Below, in pieces: positions 17,461 through 26,410 of a DNA stretch of 63,018 bases (its first letter is position 1; each line of letters opens with the position of its first letter). Both the position numbers and the translations under genes were made by a program. Below the pieces are notes generated by a model. The model saw only the letters and a list, made by a program, of their open reading frames with translations, did no database searches and was not told the DNA's origin. This DNA comes from Mediterraneibacter agrestimuris (GTDB lineage Bacteria; Bacillota; Clostridia; Lachnospirales; Lachnospiraceae). The stretch is from NCBI RefSeq assembly GCF_943193195.1, contig NZ_CALPDG010000020.1, positions 1 to 63,018 of the forward strand, written 5' to 3'.

Positions 17461-18606
17461 ATGGCAAACAGAATAATGCTGAACGAGACATCTTATCACG
17501 GAGCAGGAGCGATTCAGGAAATTGCAAATGAAGCAAAGGCAAGAGCCTTTCAGAAAGCCTTCGTGTGTTCTGACCCGGATTTGATTAAGTTCGGTGTGAC
17601 AGGAAAAGTGACAAAGGTACTTGATGAAGCAGGATTGGCTTATGAGACTTATTCAGACATCAAGGCAAATCCGACGATTGAAAATGTACAGAACGGTGTA
17701 GCTGCTTTTAAGAAAGCTGAGGCGGATTATATCGTAGCAATCGGCGGCGGCTCATCCATGGATACGGCAAAGGCAATCGGTATTATCATTGCCAATCCAG
17801 AATTTGAGGATGTGAGAAGTCTGGAAGGGGTAGCTCCGACGAAGAAACCTTGTGTGCCGATCATTGCAGTTCCGACAACGGCAGGAACCGCGGCAGAGGT
17901 TACGATCAATTATGTTATCACGGATGTGGAGAAAAAGAGAAAATTTGTCTGTGTGGATCCGCATGATATGCCGATCATCGCAGTGGTAGACCCGGATATG
18001 ATGTCTTCTATGCCGAAGGGTCTGACTGCTTCTACAGGTATGGATGCTCTGACACATGCGATTGAAGGATACACAACCAAGGGCGCATGGGAGATGACAG
18101 ATATGTTCCATTTAAAGGCAATCGAGATTATCGGCAAATCGTTGAGAGGCGCGGTTGAGGGTGAGAAAGAGGGACGTGACGGCATGGCTCTCGGACAGTA
18201 TATTGCAGGTATGGGATTCTCCAATGTAGGTCTGGGGATCGCACATTCTATGGCACATACACTTGGCGCAGTATATGATACTCCGCATGGTGTTGCCTGC
18301 GCAATGATGCTTCCGATTGTTATGGAGTACAATGCAGACTGTACAGGAGAAAAGTACAGGGAAATTGCAAGAGCAATGGGAGTAAAAGGTGTAGATGAGA
18401 TGTCTGTGGACGAATACAGAAAGGCGGCAGTTGACGCAGTTCAGAAGCTGTCTGTAGACGTAGGGATTCCGACGAAACTGGAAGCGTTAAAGGAGGAGGA
18501 TTTACAGTTCTTAGCGGAATCTGCACACGCAGATGCATGTGCGCCGGGTAATCCGAAAGATGCAAGTGTAGAAGATTTAAAAACATTGTTTAGAAAACTG
18601 ATGTAG
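17461..18606 (+). CDS. fucO: Lactaldehyde reductase / 1,2-propanediol oxidoreductase
   Basis: A 381-residue iron-dependent alcohol dehydrogenase very close to E. coli FucO along its length (MANRIMLNET at the start, RSLEGVAPT, TTAGTAAEVTINYVITD, KFVCVDPHD, GQYIAGMGFSNVGLG). NAD-binding GGGSSMDTAKA is near residue 97; metal ligands appear to be D195, H199, H262 and H276, each one residue from the E. coli numbering. It reduces L-lactaldehyde from fucose or rhamnose breakdown to 1,2-propanediol. No fucose or rhamnose genes are adjacent. The ATG at 17461 has GGGAGA upstream and gives the FucO-like N-terminus. Confidence 0.93.
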   Translation: MANRIMLNETSYHGAGAIQEIANEAKARAFQKAFVCSDPDLIKFGVTGKVTKVLDEAGLAYETYSDIKANPTIENVQNGVAAFKKAEADYIVAIGGGSSMDTAKAIGIIIANPEFEDVRSLEGVAPTKKPCVPIIAVPTTAGTAAEVTINYVITDVEKKRKFVCVDPHDMPIIAVVDPDMMSSMPKGLTASTGMDALTHAIEGYTTKGAWEMTDMFHLKAIEIIGKSLRGAVEGEKEGRDGMALGQYIAGMGFSNVGLGIAHSMAHTLGAVYDTPHGVACAMMLPIVMEYNADCTGEKYREIARAMGVKGVDEMSVDEYRKAAVDAVQKLSVDVGIPTKLEALKEEDLQFLAESAHADACAPGNPKDASVEDLKTLFRKLM

Positions 18607-18612
18607 GAAATT

Positions 18613-18656
18613 GTAACAGTTCAGCCTAGGACTTTACATTTACTGTGAAGTCCGCA
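18613..18656. repeat. Stem-loop repeat, copy 3
   Basis: GTAACAGTTCAGCCTAGG is followed by a GGACTTTACA / TGTGAAGTCC hairpin resembling the GGACTTTGCA / TGCAAAGTCC module elsewhere. It begins 6 bp after the fucO stop. Confidence 0.65.
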
Positions 18657-18709
18657 AGATTCTGTGACTATGAAGAAGCAAGGCTGAATAGACAAATATA
18701 GATTGAAGA

Positions 18710-18751
18710 GACCGCTGCCAGAGATGGAGATTTCTGGCAGCGGTCTTTTTT
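18710..18751 (+). terminator. Strong terminator after fucO
   Basis: GACCGCTGCCAG (18710-18721) pairs perfectly with CTGGCAGCGGTC (18734-18745), followed by TTTTTT. Confidence 0.92.
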
Positions 18752-18788
18752 AGAGTTCTTAATTCTGGCATTATGTAAAATCTGTGTT

Positions 18789-18937
18789 TCTTCAAAACAA
18801 AGATGTGAAAAATATACAAAATATCAGCATTTAAGGACGTGTAGATACTATAAAATCTGTGAATAAATTGTACAAATTCACAAAAAATCTTCAAAACAAA
18901 GAAAAATATTGACTGAAACAGAAAAATGAGATAAACT
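18789..18937 (+). promoter_or_regulatory. Promoter and repeated operator-like motif of the ydj-like operon
   Basis: Promoter TTGACT (18909-18914), 17 bp, TAAACT (18932-18937). The 15-mer TCTTCAAAACAAAGA occurs exactly at 18789-18803 and at 18888-18902, the second ending just before the -35. Each has AAAATCTGTG somewhat upstream (18777 and 18852). The same arrangement recurs before the symporter gene at 27.3 kb, and an inverted relative is near 30.18 kb. It is a likely operator for the DeoR protein encoded at the operon end or for the ROK protein. Confidence 0.6.
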
Positions 18938-19031
18938 GTAAACAAATAAAAAAGTTCCTGGCCGGAAACAAATACATTTTTAACACACAGGGCAACCTGA
19001 ACCTAGAATGGAAAAAGAGGAGAATGAGAAG

Positions 19032-20108
19032 ATGAAAGCATTGGCAAGATATGGAAAAGCATTTGGTGGGTATCGTTTGATTGATGTTCCGAAACCGACA
19101 TGTGGTCCGGAAGATATTATCATTGAGATAAAGGCTGCGGCAATCTGCGGAGCGGATATGAAACACTACAAAGTGGATAACGGCTCTGATGAATTCAACT
19201 CCATCCGTGGACATGAGTTTGCAGGTGAAATCGTAGAAGTTGGCGAGAAGGTAACAGACTGGAAAGTAGGACAGCGGGTTGTATCTGACAACAGTGCTCA
19301 TGTGTGTGGTGTCTGTCCGGCATGTGAACAAGGCGATTTCCTTTGCTGTGAGAACAAAGTTAATTTAGGACTTGATAATAATACATGGGGCGGCGGTTTT
19401 TCAAAATACTGCAAGGTTCCGGGTGAAATTTTAAGAATTCACAAACATGCAATCTGGGAAATCCCGGAAAATGTAAAATATGAAGAAGCAGCAGTTCTTG
19501 ATCCAATCTGTAACTCTTATAAAGCAATCGCCCAGCAAAGCCATCTTCTTCCGGGACAGGATGTGGTTGTATTCGGAACAGGTCCGCTCGGATTGTTTGC
19601 GGTACAGGTTGCCAGAATCATGGGAGCTGTCAATATCGTTATGGTTGGTCTTGACGAGGATGTTCCGGTTCGTTTCCCGGTAGCTATGGAATTGGGAGCT
19701 ACACACTGTGTGAATGGTTCTAAGGAAGACGTTGTTAAGAGATGTACGGAAATTTGCGGAAGAGACAATCTGGGATTGGTTGTTGAATGTTCAGGAGCCA
19801 ATATCGCTCTGAAACAGGCAATCGAAATGCTTCGACCGAACGGAGAAGTTGTCCGTGTTGGAATGGGATTCAAACCGCTGGAGTTCTCAATTAATGATAT
19901 TACATCATGGAACAAGAGCATTATCGGGCATATGGCGTATGATTCCACCTCATGGAGAAATGCAATCCGGTTGCTTGCATCGGGACAGATTAAGGTAGAG
20001 CCGATGATCACTCACAGGCTTGGACTGTCACAGTGGGAGGAAGGCTTCGAGGCAATGGCTAAGAAGGAAGCAATTAAAGTAATCTTTACATATGACTATG
20101 AGGATTGA
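19032..20108 (+). CDS. ydjL: Zinc-dependent medium-chain dehydrogenase, YdjL-like
   Basis: A 358-residue zinc alcohol dehydrogenase. Catalytic zinc ligands include ICGAD and GHEFAGEIVEVG; the structural zinc cysteines are CGVCPACEQGDFLCC; the NAD fold has VVVFGTGPLGLFAVQ. It should oxidise a secondary hydroxyl of a sugar or polyol. Length equals E. coli YdjL, and the following genes match ydjK, J, I, H, G and F in order. The ATG at 19032 has GAGGAG 9 bp upstream; the ATG at 19008 has no RBS. First gene of the operon. The substrate is unknown. Confidence 0.85.
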   Translation: MKALARYGKAFGGYRLIDVPKPTCGPEDIIIEIKAAAICGADMKHYKVDNGSDEFNSIRGHEFAGEIVEVGEKVTDWKVGQRVVSDNSAHVCGVCPACEQGDFLCCENKVNLGLDNNTWGGGFSKYCKVPGEILRIHKHAIWEIPENVKYEEAAVLDPICNSYKAIAQQSHLLPGQDVVVFGTGPLGLFAVQVARIMGAVNIVMVGLDEDVPVRFPVAMELGATHCVNGSKEDVVKRCTEICGRDNLGLVVECSGANIALKQAIEMLRPNGEVVRVGMGFKPLEFSINDITSWNKSIIGHMAYDSTSWRNAIRLLASGQIKVEPMITHRLGLSQWEEGFEAMAKKEAIKVIFTYDYED

Positions 20109-20124
20109 TCAGCGGGGGATTGTT

Positions 20125-20811
20125 ATGGAAAAGAAATTACTTCTTGCACCTTCAATGGGATGTTGCGATTTGTTTGATTTTGAGCATCAGGTGAAATATA
20201 TCGATGAACATGCGGATTTCCTACATATTGATATCAAAGACGGAAATTATGTAAAAACATTCGGTGTGGGGCCTGATTTTATGGAAACTTTAAAGAAGGT
20301 CGTTAAGAAACCAATGGATGCACATTTGATGGTAAAACATCCGCAGGATTACATCGAAGCGTGTGCAAAGGCTGGAGCAGCTTACATTACGCCGCATACA
20401 GACTGCATTGAAAGCGATGCATTTGTTACCATCAATAAGATTATATCACTCGGATGCAAAGCCGGAATCGCAATGAATCCGGCAGCTCCGCTGGAGGCAA
20501 TCCGCTATTATCTGCCACTGCTGTCCAAGGTGACGATTATGATCGTAGATGCCGGATATGCGGGACAAAAGGTAATTACACAGATGTATGACAAAATCTG
20601 TACACTTGTGAAATGGAGAGAAGAGATGGGGCTTGATTTCCTGATCGAGGCGGATGGCTCGATGAATGCGGGTGTATATGCACCACTTTATGAAGCGGGT
20701 GCGGATATGGTTGTGTTAGGTCCGCCGGCTCTCTGGAATAAGGCTGAAGATATCGAAGAAGCATGGAGAATTATGGAACAGGAAGTAAAAAGTGAACTTG
20801 CGGATAAATAA
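20125..20811 (+). CDS. Ribulose-phosphate 3-epimerase family protein (AlsE-like)
   Basis: A 228-residue TIM-barrel epimerase of the Rpe/AlsE group. Metal and catalytic residues are visible in LAPSMGCCDLFDF, FLHIDIKDGNYV (Asp), MDAHLMVKHP (His), ITPHTD (His) and LIEADGSMN (Asp). The end of the barrel reads ADMVVLGPPALW where ribulose-phosphate epimerases have a GSA-type phosphate site, as in allulose-6-phosphate epimerases. It would invert C3 of a phosphorylated ketose. ATG at 20125 follows GGGGGA. This gene has no counterpart in the E. coli ydj cluster and sits between the ydjL- and ydjK-like genes. Confidence 0.85.
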   Translation: MEKKLLLAPSMGCCDLFDFEHQVKYIDEHADFLHIDIKDGNYVKTFGVGPDFMETLKKVVKKPMDAHLMVKHPQDYIEACAKAGAAYITPHTDCIESDAFVTINKIISLGCKAGIAMNPAAPLEAIRYYLPLLSKVTIMIVDAGYAGQKVITQMYDKICTLVKWREEMGLDFLIEADGSMNAGVYAPLYEAGADMVVLGPPALWNKAEDIEEAWRIMEQEVKSELADK

Positions 20812-20838
20812 AGAATGAGATTAAGAAAGGGAAATATC

Positions 20839-22212
20839 ATGGAAACGAGAAAAAGCGCAAATATCGGAGCGAGACTTGACCGCCTTCCGAATTCGGGATG
20901 GCACGTAAAAATGTGGCTGGTTACAGCCTTTGCACTGCTGGTATGCTGGTCTAACGGAATCGGCGGAGCTGTACAGAATATTTTGTTGAACGAACTTCAC
21001 TGGCTTGAACCAGGAACCACTCTTTTGGCAATGTGGGGAACTACATATACAGCAGGACAGCTTTTTGGAGCTTTGATCGGAGGACCGATCGGGGATAAGA
21101 TCGGACGTAAGAAAAGTATTCTTTTGTACGAGATTATTCACATTATTGCTATGATAGGCGGAGCAGCAGCACCAAATGTTTATGTACTGTATGTGTTCCG
21201 TTTGGCACAGGGATTCGGACTGGGCGCTCTTCTGGTAGTTTTGTTTGCCGGATTTACAGAATATGTACCGGGAAAGAACCGCGGCGTATGGTCCAGCCGT
21301 AACTCTTTTATCGGAAACTGGGCACATCCGCTGTGCAATGGTATTGCATTGCTGATCGTATCTACAGGTATCAGCTATAATATGAACTGGAGAGTTCAGT
21401 ATATGATTCCATCTATTCTCTCTATCATTGCATCTTTCCTGATTGCAAAGAAGTTCCCAGAGTCTCCGAGATGGTTAGAAGCACAGGGAAGAGTAGAAGA
21501 AGCAGATACTATCATGACTCGGATTGAAAAAGAAATCGAAGCTTCCACAGGAAAAAAGCTTCCGGAAGTAACAGAAGCTCCCAAACCTGTAAAACAGCTT
21601 CCGTATTCCGCATTGTTCAAAGGAAAATTGTTAAGAAGAACAATCGTAGGTTCTCTTGTATTGATTGGTATGAACACAATTCAGTATACATTGATGAACT
21701 GGATGCCGTCTCTGCTTAGATCGCTTGGATATGATACATCACAGTCGCAGTTTATGACAATGTTTGGTCTGTTCGGAGCTCCGTTCGGGATATTCCTTGC
21801 ATCACTGTACATGGATAAGATTTCCAGAAAACTGACAGGCGTCCTGCTTTTACTTGGTATGGCGGTAATGGGTATTATTACATCACAGCAGACAACAATG
21901 ACAGCATTGATCGTAACAACATTTATCCTGAACACGATTATTTACATGTATGTATGTTATGCATCTGCCGTATACGTTCCGGAAATGTGGCCTACGTCAG
22001 CAAAAATGTCCGGTTCTGGCTTTTGTAACGCAATGGGGCGTGTAAGCAATATCTTCTTCCCGTTCCTAGTAACAAGTGTTGCGGCTTCTGTCGGAAGCAA
22101 TGGTGTATTTGTGCTGATTACAATTGTTGCAGTTATTATAGCAGTAGGCGTATTCTTCTTTGGTGTTGAAACGAGAGGGGAATCTGTAGAAGACATCGGA
22201 AATGTTGATTAA
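20839..22212 (+). CDS. ydjK: MFS sugar-type transporter, YdjK-like
   Basis: A 457-residue 12-helix major facilitator. The sugar-porter signatures GGPIGDKIGRKKS between helices 2 and 3, FRLAQGFGLGALLV, KKFPESPRWL after helix 6 and YVPEMWPTSAKMSG are present. Length is near that of E. coli YdjK (459). It is the likely importer for the operon substrate. ATG at 20839 follows AAAGGG; the ATG at 20815 lacks a spaced RBS. It lies 27 bp after the epimerase and 20 bp before the next dehydrogenase. Confidence 0.87.
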   Translation: METRKSANIGARLDRLPNSGWHVKMWLVTAFALLVCWSNGIGGAVQNILLNELHWLEPGTTLLAMWGTTYTAGQLFGALIGGPIGDKIGRKKSILLYEIIHIIAMIGGAAAPNVYVLYVFRLAQGFGLGALLVVLFAGFTEYVPGKNRGVWSSRNSFIGNWAHPLCNGIALLIVSTGISYNMNWRVQYMIPSILSIIASFLIAKKFPESPRWLEAQGRVEEADTIMTRIEKEIEASTGKKLPEVTEAPKPVKQLPYSALFKGKLLRRTIVGSLVLIGMNTIQYTLMNWMPSLLRSLGYDTSQSQFMTMFGLFGAPFGIFLASLYMDKISRKLTGVLLLLGMAVMGIITSQQTTMTALIVTTFILNTIIYMYVCYASAVYVPEMWPTSAKMSGSGFCNAMGRVSNIFFPFLVTSVAASVGSNGVFVLITIVAVIIAVGVFFFGVETRGESVEDIGNVD

Positions 22213-22232
22213 CCAGAAAGGAAGTAAGCAAA

Positions 22233-23288
22233 ATGAAGAACTCAGAAGCAATTTTAGTAACTCCAAAGCATTTTGAAATACAAGAATATCCAGTTCCAGA
22301 GCCGAAGGAACATGAAATTCTTATGAAAGTAGAATATGTGGGAATGTGTGGTTCTGATATTCACGGATTTGAGTTCGGACCATTTATCCCTCCGAAGGAT
22401 CCGAATCAGAAAATCGGACTTGGTCATGAGGTGGCAGGAGAGGTCATTAAAGTCGGAGCAAAAGTTACAAAGTTCAAAGCAGGAGATAAAGTGCTGATCG
22501 AGCCGGGTGTGCCGGACGACACATGTGAGTATTGCCGTACAGGCCGTTACAATATCTGTCCAGGTGTTGACTTTATGGCGACACAGCCGAATTATAAGGG
22601 TGCGCTGACGCAGTACATGACTCATCCAGAAGAGTGGACCTATCATATTCCAGAAGGCATGACAACACTGGAGGGCGCTCTGGTAGAGCCTGCGGCAGTT
22701 GGAATGCATGCAGCAGTTCTGGGTGGAGCAACAGTGGGCAAGAGCATCGTGATTCTCGGTGCAGGCGCGATCGGATTGATGGTATTGCAGGCGTGTGTCA
22801 GCCTTGGGGCAAAGGATATTACAGTTGTTGATGTGATCGAGAAACGTCTGGAGCTTGCAAAGAAGCTGGGAGCTGCACGAGTTATCAACGGAAAAGAGCA
22901 GGATACAGTTGCCGTACTGCGGTCTGAGGAACTGTACGGAGATCATGGCATTGATCTTGTATTTGAGGCTGCGGGAGCAGTATTTACGGCGCAGCAGGCA
23001 GTACAGCTTGTAGCACGCGGCGGTAAGATTATGATGGTTGGCACCCAGTCCAAACCAGTTCCGATTGATTTCCTGAAAATTAACCGAGAGGTAACGATCC
23101 AGACATCTTTCCGGTATTGCAATAACTTCCCGCAGACGATCGAAGCAATTGCATCAGGAAGATTTAACGTAAAAGATATGGTAACAAATGTGTATGATTA
23201 CAAGGATGTACAGATGGCATTTGAAGAGGCAATTGACCCGGTGAAGAAAACAGAAATGGTTAAGGGCGTAGTTAAAGTAGCGGATTAA
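22233..23288 (+). CDS. ydjJ: Zinc-dependent sugar alcohol dehydrogenase, YdjJ-like
   Basis: A 351-residue zinc dehydrogenase of the sorbitol/xylitol dehydrogenase group. MCGSDIHGFE and GLGHEVAGEV bear catalytic zinc ligands; structural zinc cysteines are CEYCRTGRYNIC (a further one upstream is not obvious); ALVEPAAVGMHA is typical of polyol dehydrogenases; the NAD fold is IVILGAGAIGLMVLQ. It probably performs a second oxidation or reduction on the operon substrate. AGAAAGGAAG precedes the ATG. Position between the MFS gene and the aldolase matches ydjJ. Confidence 0.87.
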   Translation: MKNSEAILVTPKHFEIQEYPVPEPKEHEILMKVEYVGMCGSDIHGFEFGPFIPPKDPNQKIGLGHEVAGEVIKVGAKVTKFKAGDKVLIEPGVPDDTCEYCRTGRYNICPGVDFMATQPNYKGALTQYMTHPEEWTYHIPEGMTTLEGALVEPAAVGMHAAVLGGATVGKSIVILGAGAIGLMVLQACVSLGAKDITVVDVIEKRLELAKKLGAARVINGKEQDTVAVLRSEELYGDHGIDLVFEAAGAVFTAQQAVQLVARGGKIMMVGTQSKPVPIDFLKINREVTIQTSFRYCNNFPQTIEAIASGRFNVKDMVTNVYDYKDVQMAFEEAIDPVKKTEMVKGVVKVAD

Positions 23289-23344
23289 TTTAATGAAACT
23301 GTAGTTTGCACTCGGGCAGTTTTAAAATAGAAAAGGAGAAAATT

Positions 23345-24184
23345 ATGATTTCAGATATCAGATATTGGGAAAAGAAAGCAAGTGCAGGACGTTATGCGAT
23401 TCCTCATTTTAACGTATGGAATGCAGAGATGCTTATGGGTGTAATAGATGCAGCAGAGGAATTACGTGCGCCGATTATTATTTCATTTGGCACAGGATTT
23501 ACAGGCAATACTTCATTTGAAGATTATTGCTATATGATGGAATCCATGGCAAAGAAAGCAACTGTTCCGGTTATTCTTCACTGGGACCACGGCCGTAACA
23601 TGACGATACTCCAGAATGCCGTAAATCACTGCATGAATTCTGTTATGCGAGATGCTTCTGCTCTTCCATATGAGGAAAATGTAGCGGAAATCAGAAGATG
23701 CGTAGATTATTTTCATGCATATAACATTCCTGTAGAAGCAGAGCTTGGACATGTAGGAAATGAGACCGTTTATGAGGAGGCATTATCAGAGTATCACTAT
23801 ACAGACCCGAAGCAGGCAAAGGATTTTGTAGACAGAACAGGCTGTGATTCTCTGGCAGTAGCAATTGGAAACGTACATGGTGTTTATACCTCTGAGCCAA
23901 AGCTGGACTTTGACATACTGGAAGAAGTTGCAAAAACAGTTGATGTTCCGCTTGTGCTTCATGGTGCATCAGGCATTGGCGATGAAGATATCAAGAAGGC
24001 AATTTCTCTTGGTATTGCAAAAATTAACATTCATACAGAGCTTTGCCAGGCAGCTATGGAAGCGGTTAATGAGCACAAAGATGAGCCGTTTTTAGCAGTT
24101 GAACGTGCAGTAAGGCAGGCAGTAAAAGAACGTGCAATGTATAAGATTAAATTATTCGGTGACGACGGAAGGGCTGATGAATAA
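23345..24184 (+). CDS. ydjI: Class II ketose-bisphosphate aldolase, YdjI-like
   Basis: A 279-residue zinc aldolase of the fructose/tagatose-bisphosphate aldolase family (YdjI is 278). Zinc and catalytic segments are PVILHWDHGRN, PVEAELGHVGNE, AIGNVHGVYTSEP and LVLHGASGIGDEDI, with KINIHTELC. It cleaves a phosphorylated ketose to dihydroxyacetone phosphate and an aldehyde. E. coli YdjI has been reported to act on higher-order sugar-acid phosphates; whether this copy does so is inference from the neighbourhood. ATG at 23345 follows AAAGGAG. It overlaps the kinase start by 8 bp. Confidence 0.88.
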   Translation: MISDIRYWEKKASAGRYAIPHFNVWNAEMLMGVIDAAEELRAPIIISFGTGFTGNTSFEDYCYMMESMAKKATVPVILHWDHGRNMTILQNAVNHCMNSVMRDASALPYEENVAEIRRCVDYFHAYNIPVEAELGHVGNETVYEEALSEYHYTDPKQAKDFVDRTGCDSLAVAIGNVHGVYTSEPKLDFDILEEVAKTVDVPLVLHGASGIGDEDIKKAISLGIAKINIHTELCQAAMEAVNEHKDEPFLAVERAVRQAVKERAMYKIKLFGDDGRADE

Positions 24185-25145
24185 AGTGAGTAAAGAAATG
24201 GATGTAATCATTATCGGGGCGGCGATCGTAGACCTGCCGCTTAGGCCAGTCAGCAAAGAAGTGTTTGATGTAGTATCTTATCCTGTGGATGGAATTGCAA
24301 TGACCATCGGCGGAGATGCGATCAACGAGTCTACAATCATTACAAGACTGGGGCATAGGGTTGCACTGATGAGCTGTATCGGTGTTGATGTAGCAGGCGC
24401 GTTTGTAATGAGCCATTGTGAGAGAACCGGTATTGATACAAAGTACATTAAGCAAGATCCGGCTATTGATACTTCAATTAATGTAGGACTGGTAGCCGCA
24501 GACGGTGAACGTACATTTATTACAAACCGTCAGGGCAGTTTGTGGAAATTCAAATATGACGACTTAGATATGTCTGCATTAAAAGGGGCAAAGATTCTTT
24601 CTTTTGCAAGCATTTTCAATAACCCGCTGTTTGATAACGACGCACTGGTCCGTGTGTTTTCAAAGGCAAAAGAAGAAGGTATGATTATCTGTGCAGATAT
24701 GGTTTCGCCGCGGCTTAACGAAAAACTGGAGGATATTACAGAGGCGCTTGGATATGTAGATTATTTCTTCCCGAACTTTGAGGAAGCCAGTGAGATGACA
24801 GGTGAGACAGATGAAGCTAAGGTTGCTGATAAATTATTTGCATGCGGCGTGAAAAACGTAATCATGAAAATCGGAAAAAGAGGATGCTATATCCGTAATG
24901 CGGAAGGTTCTATGGTTGTTCCGGCATGCAAGGGCGTGACAGCAATTGATACGATCGGTGCAGGAGATAATTTTGCATCAGGTTTTATCACTGGTCTTCT
25001 GGAAGGTAAAGATATCCGGGAATGTGCTGTGTATGCAAACTGTACTGCAGCAGTTTCAGTTCAGTATGTGGGAGCGACCGGTGGTGTCAAAGACAAAGCA
25101 ATTGTAGATGAGATGCTTGCAAAATACCGCGAAGACTACAAATAA
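24177..25145 (+). CDS. ydjH: PfkB family sugar kinase, YdjH-like
   Basis: A 322-residue ribokinase-type enzyme. The PfkB signature GAGDNFASGFITGLL with catalytic Asp is near residue 260, and the N-terminal GGDAINESTIITRLG is the sugar-binding region. It phosphorylates the substrate before aldol cleavage; E. coli YdjH prefers higher-order monosaccharides with a terminal carboxylate. I use the ATG at 24177, overlapping the aldolase stop; the ATG at 24198 is also possible since neither has a well-spaced RBS. Confidence 0.87.
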   Translation: MNKVSKEMDVIIIGAAIVDLPLRPVSKEVFDVVSYPVDGIAMTIGGDAINESTIITRLGHRVALMSCIGVDVAGAFVMSHCERTGIDTKYIKQDPAIDTSINVGLVAADGERTFITNRQGSLWKFKYDDLDMSALKGAKILSFASIFNNPLFDNDALVRVFSKAKEEGMIICADMVSPRLNEKLEDITEALGYVDYFFPNFEEASEMTGETDEAKVADKLFACGVKNVIMKIGKRGCYIRNAEGSMVVPACKGVTAIDTIGAGDNFASGFITGLLEGKDIRECAVYANCTAAVSVQYVGATGGVKDKAIVDEMLAKYREDYK

Positions 25146-25159
25146 TGTTGGTTAAATGG

Positions 25160-25190
25160 CAACAGTGCAGGCGTAAGGCTGAACGGTTAC
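25160..25190. repeat. Stem-loop repeat, copy 4 (degenerate), inside the operon
   Basis: CAACAGTGCAGGC, GTAAG and GCTGAACGGTTAC form a diverged copy of the hairpin between the kinase and aldo/keto reductase genes. Confidence 0.6.
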
Positions 25191-25226
25191 GTTAAGTGAG
25201 TGGTTAAGAAAGGGAGAAACAATATT

Positions 25227-26219
25227 ATGAAAGTAATGAAGCTGGGAAAAACAGGAATAGATATTTCGAGAATTGGTCTTGGAACGTGGTCCATCGGCGG
25301 CGGAAGCGCATGGGGCGGAGACCATGAGCTGCAGACTGTTGTGGATACAATCAGGGAAGCTCCGAAAGCGGGAGTCAACCTGATCGACACTGCACCGGGA
25401 TATAACTTTGGAAACAGTGAAAAGATTCTCGGGAAAGCTCTGGAAGGAATGAACCGCAAAGATGTCGTTATTATTACAAAATGCGGCGTTACATGGGATC
25501 AGGAGATGAAGGGCGATCTCTTTAATAAGGTAAATGGAATCCAGCTGTACAAGAATCTCAACAGTGCATCTGTAAAAAAAGAAATACTGGGTTCTCTGGA
25601 GCGTCTCGGCACTGATTATGTAGATGTGTATATGACACACTGGCAGGCGATTGAAGGTTCTGAGTATTATGTACCGATCCAGAAGACAATGGACGTGTTA
25701 AATGAGCTGAAAGCACAGGGAAAGATTAAGGCGATCGGAGCTGCTAATGTAGATATTCATCATATTGAAGAATATTTGAAATGGGGAGATCTTGATATTG
25801 TCCAGGCAAAATATTCTATCCTTGACCGTGGGATCGAGGATGAAATCATTCCGTGCTGCCGTGAGAACGGTGTAACGATTCAGGCATACTCACCGCTTGA
25901 AATGGGACTGCTCTCTGGAACAATGCCGAGGGATTATCAGCCGGTAGGGGCACAGATTCCGAAAAAATGGTTCCAGCCGGACAACATGCAGGCGGCTATG
26001 GATATGATGGATAAATGGAAACCGCTCTGTGAAAAATATAAATGTACAATTGCAAATCTGGCGCTTGGCTGGATTCTCGCACAGGGAGACTTCTTGAACC
26101 TGCTCAGTGGTTCAACAACAGTTGATCAGATTAAGGAAAATGTGAAGTCTTCTGAACTTGAACTGTCTGCAGAAGATGTAGCTTACATGCGTGAACTTGC
26201 AGAAGAGATTGATAAATAA
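25227..26219 (+). CDS. ydjG: Aldo/keto reductase, YdjG-like
   Basis: A 330-residue NAD(P)H-dependent reductase with a TIM barrel. Catalytic residues are in NLIDTAPGYNFGNSE (Asp and Tyr), VIITKCG (Lys) and VYMTHWQ (His); GSTTVDQIKENV near the end binds the cofactor phosphate region. Length matches E. coli YdjG (326), described as a methylglyoxal reductase; here it may reduce the aldehyde released by the aldolase. ATG at 25227 follows AAAGGGAGA. It is separated from ydjH by a stem-loop repeat. Confidence 0.88.
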   Translation: MKVMKLGKTGIDISRIGLGTWSIGGGSAWGGDHELQTVVDTIREAPKAGVNLIDTAPGYNFGNSEKILGKALEGMNRKDVVIITKCGVTWDQEMKGDLFNKVNGIQLYKNLNSASVKKEILGSLERLGTDYVDVYMTHWQAIEGSEYYVPIQKTMDVLNELKAQGKIKAIGAANVDIHHIEEYLKWGDLDIVQAKYSILDRGIEDEIIPCCRENGVTIQAYSPLEMGLLSGTMPRDYQPVGAQIPKKWFQPDNMQAAMDMMDKWKPLCEKYKCTIANLALGWILAQGDFLNLLSGSTTVDQIKENVKSSELELSAEDVAYMRELAEEIDK

Positions 26220-26410
26220 ACATACATTTTTGAAACAATAAAATGGCTGTATTTTAAAGAACGTTTATGATAGGTCGGTTTTTGAATCTGAGCGTTTCAA
26301 AGGGAGAAAACATGCTTTCAAAGGAGAAAGGTCTTGCAAAAACCAACTCGGAAGAGTTATTATTAAATAAAAGCATCATTGGTGATGAGGGTTTGGAAAG
26401 GGAAGAAAGC

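Noticed and set aside
26224-26410. Catabolite-repression (cre) site in the regulator leader and elsewhere in the sugar cluster
   Set aside because: I searched by eye for TGWAANCGNTNWCA-like sites before the sugar promoters and found no convincing match.
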